A stretch of 64,000 nt of DNA from Tardiphaga robiniae. Its GTDB lineage: Bacteria; Pseudomonadota; Alphaproteobacteria; Rhizobiales; Xanthobacteraceae. Shown piece after piece: positions 56,580 to 64,000 of the stretch. The notes under the pieces are model-generated. The model was not told the DNA's origin. It searched no databases and worked only from the letters and a program-made list of their open reading frames with translations. The number at the start of each line of letters is the position of its first letter. Position 1 is the first letter of the stretch. The position numbers and the translations under genes were made by a program. The DNA lies in assembly GCF_013359755.1 (NCBI RefSeq), contig NZ_JABMCJ010000085.1, positions 62,001 to 126,000 on the forward strand, in the 5' to 3' direction.

Positions 56580-58298
56580 TTAGCGCCTCGACAGCAATAC
56601 GATGACAGTTATAGCGAGCAGCAGCGAGAGGCCCTTCCAGACCATGTTCGGATTGCGCTCCAGCAGCGGCACGGTCGGCGGATTGAGAAACTCCGCCTTC
56701 GGATTGCGCAGGTCGTAAACATATTCGGAGAGTTCGTCGTAGCGCTTCGCCGGGTCGGCGTGCACGGCCTTACGCAACACGCCGTCGATCCATTCCGGAA
56801 TATCGCTGGCATTGTTGAGCAGCGATCGATAACGCAGCTTGCGGTGCTGCGCGGCGTTCGTAGCCTTCGCGACCTCCGCTCCGTAAGGCAGCGTCCCGGA
56901 CAGCATCTGATAGGTGAGGGTCCCAAGCGCATAGAGGTCGGATTGCGATGTGGCGCGCTTGCCGAAAAACAACTCGGGTGCGGTGTATTGCGGCGTGCCG
57001 AGAATGTCGCTGTGCTTGCCGGGTGAATCAGCTTCGGCGACGCCGTTGACGCGGGTCGAACCAAAATCGATGATCTTCACCGTGCCCGTCTTGTCGATCA
57101 TGATATTGTCTGGCCGAATGTCCTGATGGATCATCTCGATCCGATGGAACGCCTGCAAGCCGCGTGCGATCTGCTCGGTGATGCCGCGCACGGTTTCCAA
57201 ATCCGGCTTCGGATTGTCGAGCATCCACTGCTTCAGCGTCTGGCCTTCGATGAATTCGGCGACGATGTAGAGGTAGTTGCGCTTGCGCGACTGTCGGCAC
57301 GGCTTTAGCACATGCGGACTGTCGATGCGCCGCGCCACCCATTCCTCGATCATGAACCGCTTGAGATAGACCGGGTCGTCGCGCAGATCGATCGACGGAA
57401 TTTTGATGACAACCTGTTCGCCGCTCTCCAGATCGATCGCGAGATAGATGTGGCTACGGCTGCTGCCATGAAGTTCGCGCACGATCCTGTAGCCGTCGAA
57501 CACCGCGCGAGCTTCGAGCAGTGGCGGCAGCGGCAATTGCGGCATCAGAATGTCGCTGGCCTCACCATCCGGCACCGCATCTATCCGCACGATCTGTACG
57601 GTGAGGTTGTCCGGGCTGTTCTGTGCATAGGCCTCGTCGACGATCAGCTTCGCGGCAGCGTCGAGATCGCCTGCGTGATCGGCGATCGCCGAAGTGATGA
57701 AGCGCGCCCCGACGAAATCATAGACTCCGTCGGTGGCGAGGACGTAGACGTCGCCGGCATCGATCTGCAGCGCCTGATAGTCGATCTCGATTTGCGGGTT
57801 CACGCCAAGCGCGCGGGCGAGGTAGCTCTGCTCGGATGAGATCACCACGCGATGGTCGGTGGTGAGTTGCTCGAGCGCGCGGTCTGATACGCGATAGATG
57901 CGAGAATCGCCGACATGAAAGATGTGCGCTGCGCGTGCGCGTATCACCATTGCACTCAGCGTACAGACATAGCCGCGATCCTTGTCGTAATGGTAGCGGC
58001 CGCGCTGGGTCTGGGATTGCAGCCATGAATTGGTCGCAGCGATGACGCGTTGCGCCGATGTCTTCACCGACCAGGATTCGGATGTGCAGTAATAGTCGGT
58101 GAGAAACGATTTGACCGCAGATTCGCTGGCTTCGCCGCTGACCGCGCTGCTGCTGATGCCGTCGGCGATGACGACGGCAATGCCTTTGAGGCTCAACAGC
58201 GGCTCGGTCGGAATCAGGGCGCCGTGGAAATCCTGATTGGTGTCTTTGCGGCCCCTGTCCGAATGCTGGCCGATCGAAATCGTCAATTCACGCGGCAT
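56580..58298 (-). CDS. Bifunctional PP2C phosphatase / Ser-Thr protein kinase fusion
   Basis: Protein of 572 residues. Residues 1-245 are a PP2C phosphatase with the metal-binding sites DTNQD, VIADGIS, HVGDSRIY and ATDGVYD. Residues about 268-530 are a Hanks-type kinase with VVIKIP (Lys), catalytic loop MIHQDIRPDNIM (HQD in place of HRD), IDFGS and GTPQYTAPE. A single C-terminal helix (LSLLLAITVIVLLS) anchors it. Such fusions recur beside assimilatory nitrate/nitrite genes in Alphaproteobacteria, so control of nitrogen assimilation is likely but unproven. It lies 70 bp beyond the nitrite locus terminator, same strand. Confidence 0.9.
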   Translation of the reverse strand: MPRELTISIGQHSDRGRKDTNQDFHGALIPTEPLLSLKGIAVVIADGISSSAVSGEASESAVKSFLTDYYCTSESWSVKTSAQRVIAATNSWLQSQTQRGRYHYDKDRGYVCTLSAMVIRARAAHIFHVGDSRIYRVSDRALEQLTTDHRVVISSEQSYLARALGVNPQIEIDYQALQIDAGDVYVLATDGVYDFVGARFITSAIADHAGDLDAAAKLIVDEAYAQNSPDNLTVQIVRIDAVPDGEASDILMPQLPLPPLLEARAVFDGYRIVRELHGSSRSHIYLAIDLESGEQVVIKIPSIDLRDDPVYLKRFMIEEWVARRIDSPHVLKPCRQSRKRNYLYIVAEFIEGQTLKQWMLDNPKPDLETVRGITEQIARGLQAFHRIEMIHQDIRPDNIMIDKTGTVKIIDFGSTRVNGVAEADSPGKHSDILGTPQYTAPELFFGKRATSQSDLYALGTLTYQMLSGTLPYGAEVAKATNAAQHRKLRYRSLLNNASDIPEWIDGVLRKAVHADPAKRYDELSEYVYDLRNPKAEFLNPPTVPLLERNPNMVWKGLSLLLAITVIVLLSRR

Positions 58299-58316
58299 GG
58301 GTCACACTAATAAAAT

Positions 58317-58345
58317 GACGCCCCAGCTGGAGAAGCCGGGGCGTC
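58317..58345 (-). terminator. Terminator of the nitrite assimilation operon
   Basis: On the minus strand GACGCCCC...GGGGCGTC forms an 8-bp GC-rich stem followed by ATTTTATT. It lies directly after the FNT transporter gene, 25 bp past its stop. Confidence 0.7.
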
Positions 58346-58369
58346 GGGTTGCGAGGATTGCGGGTCAGC

Positions 58370-59191
58370 CTAGCGGGCGAGACTAGCAACGCGCTTCGGA
58401 GCTGTCTTGATGTGTGTTGCATACAGCGTTAGGCCGGTGAAGGTAAGGCCGCCAATGAGGTTGCCGAGCACGGTCGGAATCTCGTTCCAGATGATGTAAT
58501 CCATGATCGTGAACTTGCCGCCGAGCATCAGGCCGGCAGGGAACAGGAACATGTTGACGATCGAATGCTCGAACGTCATCGCGAAGAAGACCATGACCGG
58601 CATCCACATCGCGATGACTTTGCCGCTGACGGTTGTTGAGATCATCGCACCGACCACGCCGGTTGAGACCATCCAGTTGCAGAGCATGCCGCGGATGAAC
58701 AGCGTCAGCATGCCGGCTGCGCCATACTGCGCATAGCCAAGCGTGCGGCCTTCGCCGATATGGCCGATCACCTGACCCACCTTGTCCGGCGGCGTCGAGA
58801 AGCCGAAGGTAAACACGATTGACATCATGATGGCCACGATGATCGCGCCCATGAAATTGCCGATGAAGACGAGCCCCCAATTGCGGAGCACGCCGCCGAC
58901 AGTGACGCCGGGGCGCTTGTCAAGCAATGCCAGAGGCGTCAGCACGAAGACGCCGGTGAGCAGGTCGAAACCCAGCAGATAGAGCATGCAGAAACCGACC
59001 GGGAAGAGGATTGCGCCGATAATCGGATAGCCTGTTTGCACCGTGACGGTGACGGCGAACACCGCGGCGAGTGCCAGGATCGCGCCTGCCATGAAGGCGC
59101 GGATGATGGTGTCGCGCGTGGACATGAAGATCTTGGATTCGCCGGCATCCACCATCTTGGTCACGAATTCTGAAGGGACGAGATAGGCCAT
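58370..59191 (-). CDS. Formate/nitrite transporter (FNT) family channel
   Basis: Inner-membrane protein of 273 residues with six helices. The family motifs are visible: FPVGFCMLYLLGFDLLTG, NWGLVFIGNFMG, GMLCNWMVSTGV and FEHSIVNMFLFPAGL with the central histidine. NirC-type members pass nitrite into or out of the cytoplasm. It is the last gene after nirB and nirD, so nitrite uptake or export for assimilation is the likely role. Confidence 0.92.
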   Translation of the reverse strand: MAYLVPSEFVTKMVDAGESKIFMSTRDTIIRAFMAGAILALAAVFAVTVTVQTGYPIIGAILFPVGFCMLYLLGFDLLTGVFVLTPLALLDKRPGVTVGGVLRNWGLVFIGNFMGAIIVAIMMSIVFTFGFSTPPDKVGQVIGHIGEGRTLGYAQYGAAGMLTLFIRGMLCNWMVSTGVVGAMISTTVSGKVIAMWMPVMVFFAMTFEHSIVNMFLFPAGLMLGGKFTIMDYIIWNEIPTVLGNLIGGLTFTGLTLYATHIKTAPKRVASLAR

Positions 59192-59239
59192 TACTTGAAA
59201 ACTTTCTTTTGAGCTGGGTTCGGTTGACGTGGCGCGCGC

Positions 59240-59590
59240 CTATGGGGCGGCGGCGACGCTCATGTTGAGATAGATGCGGCCGTTCTCGAGCTTGACCGGG
59301 AAGCTGCGCGCGCAGCCTTTGTCAGCGCCCGAGGCTTCGCCATCATCGAGATTGATGATCCAGTTGTGCAGCGGGCAGGCGACCTTGCGACCGTGCACGA
59401 TGCCTTCGCTAAGCGGACCCCCCTTGTGCGGGCAGCGATTTTCCAGCGCAAACACCTCGTCGCTGGCGGTGCGGAATACCGCGATCTCGCGCCGCGGAGT
59501 CTTCACCGTGCGCGCGCCGCGTTGCGGGATCGCGCGCAGTGGGCCGACGTCGAACCAGAAGTCGTTGGATGGGACCATTGTCATGTTCAT
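59240..59590 (-). CDS. nirD: Nitrite reductase small subunit (Rieske-type)
   Basis: Protein of 116 residues, the NirD partner of NirB. It keeps a full Rieske ligand set, CPHKGG (C-x-H) and CPLHNW (C-x2-H), so it should bind a [2Fe-2S] cluster; some NirD proteins have lost these ligands. The start overlaps the nirB stop (ATGA). It assists NADH-dependent reduction of nitrite to ammonium in the cytoplasm. Confidence 0.93.
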   Translation of the reverse strand: MNMTMVPSNDFWFDVGPLRAIPQRGARTVKTPRREIAVFRTASDEVFALENRCPHKGGPLSEGIVHGRKVACPLHNWIINLDDGEASGADKGCARSFPVKLENGRIYLNMSVAAAP

Positions 59591-62064
59591 TCTGCCGGGA
59601 CGGCTATAATCGAGTTGAGTGTTGCGAGCGGCGTAAATTCATGCTGTTCGCGGCCGGCGGCGCGTTCGGCCCAGGGATCCCTGCGGACCGCGCGCTGTGA
59701 TTTTTCGAAGCGCGCCAGCAGCGCGCGGCGGTTGTCGGCATCATCCATGATCGCCGCGCGTACCTTGTCGAGGCCGGCATTTTCGACCCACTTCCAGACG
59801 CGCTCGAGATAGCCCGCTTCCTCGCGGTACATCTGCATGAAGGCGGCGATGTACTCGATCGCCTCGTCCTCCGTATCGACATGGCCGAGCAGATCGGTCT
59901 GGCGGACATGCAGGCCCGCCGCACCGGCGATGTGGATGTCGTAACCGGACTCGACGCAGATCACGCCGATGTCCTTCACCGTGGATTCCGCGCAGTTGCG
60001 CGGGCAGCCCGAAACGCCGAGCTTTACCTTCGCAGGCGCCCATGAGCCGCACATGAAACGTTCGAGCTTGACGCCGAGACCGGTCGAGTCCTGTGTGCCG
60101 AAGCGGCACCATTCGGAGCCGACGCAGGTCTTCACCGTGCGCAGGCCCTTGGCATAGGCTGCGCCGGAGACGAGGCCCGCACTGTTGAGCTGCGCCCACA
60201 CCGCGGGCAGGTCTTCCTTCCGCACGCCCAGCAGATCGATGCGTTGGCCGCCGGTGACTTTCACCGTCGGAATCTTGAAGCGGTCGGCGACGTCGGCGAT
60301 GGCGCGCAATTCGTCAGGCGTGGTCAGGCCGCCCCACATGCGCGGTACGACGGAGAAGGTGCCGTCTTTCTGGATGTTGGCGTGGACGCGCTCGTTGATG
60401 TAGCGCGACTGCGCATCGTCGGCATATTCGCCCGGCCACGCGCAGAGTAGATAATAGTTCAGCGCGGGGCGGCAGGACGGACAGCCGCAGGAGGTTTTCC
60501 ACGCCAGTTCCTGCATCACGGCCGGAACGGACTTCAACTCCTTCGAGAGGATGAAGCCGCGGACTTCGCTATGGGTGAGGTCAGTGCATTTGCACATCGG
60601 CTTGCGGCCGGCGGCGGAGTAGTTGTCGCCAAGCGTGGCCGCGAGCAGCGATTCCACCTTCGCCGTGCACTGGCCGCAGGAAGCCGATGCCTTGGTGCGG
60701 GCGCGCACATCGTCGAGGGTGGTGAGGCCGTGTGCGGTGATCGCCTGCGTGATCGCGCCCTTGCAGACGCCGTTGCAGCCGCAGATTTCGGCATCGTCGG
60801 ACAGCGCTGCGACAGCAGCGACCGGATCGAGGGCAACGCCGCCCTGATAGGCCTGGCCGAGGATCAGCGCGTTGCGCATGGCGCCGATATCGGCGTTCTT
60901 TTTGAGGAGGTCGAAATACCACGAGCCGTCGGCCGTATCGCCATAGAGCACCGCGCCGATGATGCGGTCGTCGCGCAAGACGACACGCTTGTAGATGCCG
61001 CGGGCAGGATCGCGTAGCACGATCTCATCCTTGACGTCGCCTTCGGCGAAATCGCCGGCCGAGAACAGATCTACGCCGGTGACTTTCAGCTTGGTCGAAG
61101 TGGTCGAGCCGATATAGCCGTCCACGGTTTCGCCGGCGAGGGTCGCCGCGAGGGTCTTCGCCATGTCATACAGGGGCGCGACAAGGCCGTAGCACTGGCC
61201 GCGATGCTCGACGCACTCGCCGACCGCATAGATGTTGTCGTCGCTGGTCCGCAGATGATCGTCCACGACGATGCCGCGCTTGACGTTGAGGTCGGCTAGC
61301 TTGGCGAGTGCGGTGTTCGGGCGGATGCCGACCGCCATCACGACGAGATCGGCCGTCAGGGTCCGACCATCGTCGAGCCGGACTGACTCAACGCATGTGT
61401 CACCGAGGATGGCTGCCGTGTTGGCTCCGGTCAGCACCTCGATGCCGCGCGCCTCGATCGCCTTTTGCAACAGATAGGCGGCGTTGGGATCGAGTTGGCG
61501 CTCCATCAGTGTTGGCATCAGATGGACGACGGTCGTTGTCATGCCGCGCATGGCGAGGCCGGCTGCAGCCTCGAGGCCGAGCAAACCACCGCCGATGACG
61601 ACAGCGTGGCCGCCCTTGCCGGCTGCATCGAGCATCAAGTTGACGTCGTCGAGATCGCGATAGGTGACGACGCCGGGCAGTTCCGCGCCGGGTACCGGAA
61701 TGAGGATCGGCTTCGAGCCGGTTGCGATAATCAGCGTGTCATAAGCTTCGACCGCGCCGGACTGTGTGGTGACGGTTTTCGCAACGCGATCGATCGCGAC
61801 GACGAGTTCGCCGCGCCTGAGATCAACCTTGTTGGTCGCGTACCACTCATCGGTGTGGATCAGAATGTCGTCATATGCCTTCTCGCCGGAGAGCACCGGC
61901 GACAGCATGATGCGGTCGTAATTAACACGCGGCTCCGCGCCGAACACCACCACATCGTAGCGGTCTGGTGCGCGTGCGAACAGCTCGTCCATGACGCGGC
62001 CGGCGGCCATGCCGTTGCCGAGGATGACGAGCTTCTGCTTCTTTGCGTTCGGTTGATCGAGCAT
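59587..62064 (-). CDS. nirB: Assimilatory NAD(P)H nitrite reductase large subunit
   Basis: Cytoplasmic enzyme of 825 residues reducing nitrite to ammonium. Order of domains: FAD/NAD oxidoreductase (1-about 400; GNGMAAGR, GGGLLGLEAA, VGECVEHRG), BFD-type [2Fe-2S] regions (CGCNGVCKGAI; CGQCTAKVESLL), ferredoxin-like halves and the sirohaem/[4Fe-4S] domain with TCVGSEWCRFG and GCPRNCAES. ATG 62064 is taken; a TTG two codons earlier is possible. It heads the nirB-nirD-FNT operon. Confidence 0.95.
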   Translation of the reverse strand: MLDQPNAKKQKLVILGNGMAAGRVMDELFARAPDRYDVVVFGAEPRVNYDRIMLSPVLSGEKAYDDILIHTDEWYATNKVDLRRGELVVAIDRVAKTVTTQSGAVEAYDTLIIATGSKPILIPVPGAELPGVVTYRDLDDVNLMLDAAGKGGHAVVIGGGLLGLEAAAGLAMRGMTTTVVHLMPTLMERQLDPNAAYLLQKAIEARGIEVLTGANTAAILGDTCVESVRLDDGRTLTADLVVMAVGIRPNTALAKLADLNVKRGIVVDDHLRTSDDNIYAVGECVEHRGQCYGLVAPLYDMAKTLAATLAGETVDGYIGSTTSTKLKVTGVDLFSAGDFAEGDVKDEIVLRDPARGIYKRVVLRDDRIIGAVLYGDTADGSWYFDLLKKNADIGAMRNALILGQAYQGGVALDPVAAVAALSDDAEICGCNGVCKGAITQAITAHGLTTLDDVRARTKASASCGQCTAKVESLLAATLGDNYSAAGRKPMCKCTDLTHSEVRGFILSKELKSVPAVMQELAWKTSCGCPSCRPALNYYLLCAWPGEYADDAQSRYINERVHANIQKDGTFSVVPRMWGGLTTPDELRAIADVADRFKIPTVKVTGGQRIDLLGVRKEDLPAVWAQLNSAGLVSGAAYAKGLRTVKTCVGSEWCRFGTQDSTGLGVKLERFMCGSWAPAKVKLGVSGCPRNCAESTVKDIGVICVESGYDIHIAGAAGLHVRQTDLLGHVDTEDEAIEYIAAFMQMYREEAGYLERVWKWVENAGLDKVRAAIMDDADNRRALLARFEKSQRAVRRDPWAERAAGREQHEFTPLATLNSIIAVPAE

Positions 62065-62476
62065 GTGCAAACCTGTTTGGACCGCTGCCGATCGGAAACA
62101 GGAACTCGCTCACCAAGCCCGGTAGGGATGGAGTCACGATGACCGCTTCGCACCTGACAATCAGGAAGCGAGCTGTGTCCCTGCGCTTGAAACCAGCAGC
62201 GGTTTCAGCATCCGGCGGACGGCGGTCATCATTGACGTAGATATTATTAGCAAATGGCGTGCCAACGTACCCGTCGTCTAACATTCTGATTTTTCGACTA
62301 TTTCTAAATGAGCTCGGCTGTCGCAGATCAGTCGTGCCATTAAAACGAGCGGCATTACTGATTTCCTAGGCAGATGATTAAATCTTGTGCGGTGCGCTGC
62401 AGGTTCGAGATGGCTCCCGATCTGTGCAGACAACAGGTTCGAAGGCGGACGCGCGCTTGGCGAAGATCTCGTCAAT
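62065..62476 (-). promoter_or_regulatory. nirB leader region with two hairpins
   Basis: About 410 bp without a gene. In the nirB direction two consecutive hairpins occur within 140 bp of the start: GAAACC-GCTGCT-GGTTTC (62189-62206, six-base loop) and CGCTTC...GAAGCG with an inner CTGA-TTG-TCAG (62144-62170). Leaders of assimilatory nitrite genes are often controlled by NasT-type antitermination on paired hairpins, but the loops here do not fit that consensus clearly. No promoter motif is certain. Confidence 0.4.
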
Positions 62477-63964
62477 TTATTGGTGGTTTGTTGCGGTAGT
62501 GAGCTGGCCTTTCTCGGTGCTCGGCCCGGCACGGCGACGCAGCACGTAAAGCGTACCGAGGGCAGGGCGCCCGGCTTCGAGGCGCAGTTCGGAATTCTCC
62601 TTGCACACGATTTCGAAGTTCGTCGTGGCGCAGGCTTCGAAATATCTCTCGCTATGGGCGAACCGGCCTGACGAGAGCAACGTGAAGTCGCCGTGACCCG
62701 CGCGCTCGATGCTCGCTGCGAAGAGGCCGCCTGCAGGTAATACGCGCGCAATCAGGCCGATGAGTTCTTCCAGCCGGCCGAGATAGATCAGAAGATCGGC
62801 AGCGAAGACGAGATCGAAGCTGCGCGGGCTGTCCGCGAGATAGCTCACGACATCGGCCTTGATAAGGTCGTGATAGGCGTTCCGCCGTGTTGCGATGGCG
62901 AGCATCTTCTCCGACAGGTCGATGCCGGTCAGCCGCGCGCCGAACCGCCCGAGTGGCTCTGCAGCCAACCCCGTTCCGCAGCCGAGATCCAGAATGGTCG
63001 CAAGTGTCGGTCGGCAGGACGCAACCATATCGGCGAGTTGCTGCGGCACCTTGTAGCCAAGAATGTCCACAAGCTTGCTGTCGAAGCCTGCGGCGAATTC
63101 GTCGAAGTGCGCTTCGACATAGGCTGCCGGTGCGCGATCATGTGTCTGTCCACCGACGGCATCCATCAAGTAGCGTTGGACAGGATCGTCCGGCTGGCCT
63201 TCCAGTCGCAGGCGTCCGACCGTGGCAGCGGCTTCATTCATGCCATAGGCGCTGAACAACGCGAATGCGGTGCGCAAGACCTCGTCCATTGGTTCCGTCT
63301 CTTGTCCGGCAAGCGTCGGGTAGCGGGTGATGGCGCCCTGAATGTCGCCGTCCAGCATCGAGGCAAAGGTACGCGCACGGGCGTAGAGACGTAGTGTGAC
63401 GCCTTCCAGCGGCACAAAGCCGTTTGCGGTTGCCAGGGCATCGGCGCTCTCGCCAAACCGGCCGGCCATGTAGAAGGCCTGTCCGAGGCAAAGATGCGTG
63501 ACCGCGTCGATGCCGCCCCAGGATAGTGCACGTTGCAGGTGCACGATCGCCTGCTCGGGACGGTGGGAGCCGAGATACAGCACGCCCAGGCCGAGATGAG
63601 CGTCGCCAAGCGAGGCATCGCCGGACAGAGCGCGCAGATAGGCCGCTTCAGCATCATCGATACGCTGCAGCCGGTAGGCGAGGCTCGCATATTGCAGCCA
63701 TGTCGTCGCGTGGTCCGGATCGATGGCGAGCGCGCGCAACGCACTTGCTTCCGCCAGTTCGTCGCGACCGCTCAATTGATAGTCCGTCGCGAGCTCACGC
63801 CAGGCGGTGACGTCCGTCGGCATCAGTGCAAGTGCAGCAAGAAGCGCGTCGATAGCGACGTCATGCTGGCCATGGTTGCGGTTGATCGTTGCAAACTGCC
63901 GCAGCACAGAACATGCGTTGTCGGATTGCTCCATCAGCAGCGCGAAGACGGCGTGCTCCTTCAT
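62477..63964 (-). CDS. TPR-repeat SAM-dependent methyltransferase, 5' end uncertain
   Basis: Protein of at least 495 residues. The N-terminal 250 residues are tetratricopeptide repeats (AIDPDHATTWLQYASLAYRL, LGVLYLGSHRPEQAIVHLQRAL). Residues about 315-430 are a class I methyltransferase with ILDLGCGTGLAAEPL and TGIDLSEKML. The frame stays open through the window edge at 64000 with no stop, so the ATG at 63964 may be internal and the gene may extend further. The target of methylation is unknown. Confidence 0.8.
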   Translation of the reverse strand: MKEHAVFALLMEQSDNACSVLRQFATINRNHGQHDVAIDALLAALALMPTDVTAWRELATDYQLSGRDELAEASALRALAIDPDHATTWLQYASLAYRLQRIDDAEAAYLRALSGDASLGDAHLGLGVLYLGSHRPEQAIVHLQRALSWGGIDAVTHLCLGQAFYMAGRFGESADALATANGFVPLEGVTLRLYARARTFASMLDGDIQGAITRYPTLAGQETEPMDEVLRTAFALFSAYGMNEAAATVGRLRLEGQPDDPVQRYLMDAVGGQTHDRAPAAYVEAHFDEFAAGFDSKLVDILGYKVPQQLADMVASCRPTLATILDLGCGTGLAAEPLGRFGARLTGIDLSEKMLAIATRRNAYHDLIKADVVSYLADSPRSFDLVFAADLLIYLGRLEELIGLIARVLPAGGLFAASIERAGHGDFTLLSSGRFAHSERYFEACATTNFEIVCKENSELRLEAGRPALGTLYVLRRRAGPSTEKGQLTTATNHQ

Positions 63965-64000
63965 CCAGCGATCGATCTGATCGGCGGCGTGCTGGGCGTC

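Noticed and set aside
1-64000. CRISPR array or toxin-antitoxin pair
   Set aside because: No regularly spaced direct repeats and no convincing small toxin/antitoxin gene pair were seen.

Overview
The window looks like an alphaproteobacterial chromosome segment, most likely Hyphomicrobiales, family Nitrobacteraceae (Bradyrhizobium, Rhodopseudomonas, Afipia or relatives). I infer this from the assimilatory nirB-nirD-FNT transporter locus next to a PP2C/kinase fusion, from DUF992, DUF3551 and DUF6894 small proteins, and from the style of the regulators and ABC systems. It reads as accessory DNA (about 1-56.4 kb) abutting a more conserved nitrogen-assimilation locus (56.5-64 kb).

Left accessory region, 0.1-22.3 kb. 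A GntR/FCD regulator precedes a sugar-type ABC importer (1.2-5.4 kb). A scar of gene remnants follows (5.45-6.07 kb: NIPSNAP, sodium/solute symporter tail). Next come a TetR regulator, a branched-chain-type binding protein, a linalool dehydratase/isomerase-family enzyme and a leaderless SCO-like thiol protein (6.0-10.2 kb). A quinone-reductase remnant and a divergent esterase/LysR pair follow. At 13.2-20.9 kb a minus-strand operon encodes a complete branched-chain/amide-type ABC importer together with both subunits of an N,N-dimethylformamidase-like enzyme. The small subunit is fused to the LivM permease. A divergent AraC regulator flanks it.

Island, 22.37-56.44 kb. Short direct repeats matching the 3' end of an initiator tRNA, each followed by a similar terminator, bracket about 34 kb; a 3' fragment of tRNA-Arg also lies at the left end. 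Inside are decayed RND-efflux and autotransporter remnants and then a stress/pH-homeostasis gene set: DUF1269, HdeD, a membrane phosphoesterase, two APC antiporters, AI-2E-type permease, a soluble histidine kinase with two NarL/FixJ-type response regulators, a lipoprotein MFP plus RND pump, and one long operon joining an arginine/ornithine-type antiporter, arginine deiminase, an outer-membrane barrel, a small secreted protein and a seven-gene Mrp cation/proton antiporter. A repeated operator-like motif, AGGG-N5-CCCGAT, occurs upstream of many of these genes but was not noticed outside the island. It makes the island look like one regulon. Several families occur twice (DUF992, the EPRDxVERG secreted proteins, APC antiporters, response regulators).

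Right region, 56.5-64 kb. A PP2C phosphatase/Ser-Thr kinase fusion, an FNT nitrite/formate channel, NirD and NirB form an assimilatory nitrite reduction locus, followed by a TPR/methyltransferase protein that probably runs past the window edge.

All identifications come from reading translated sequence and recalled family motifs; no database search was run.
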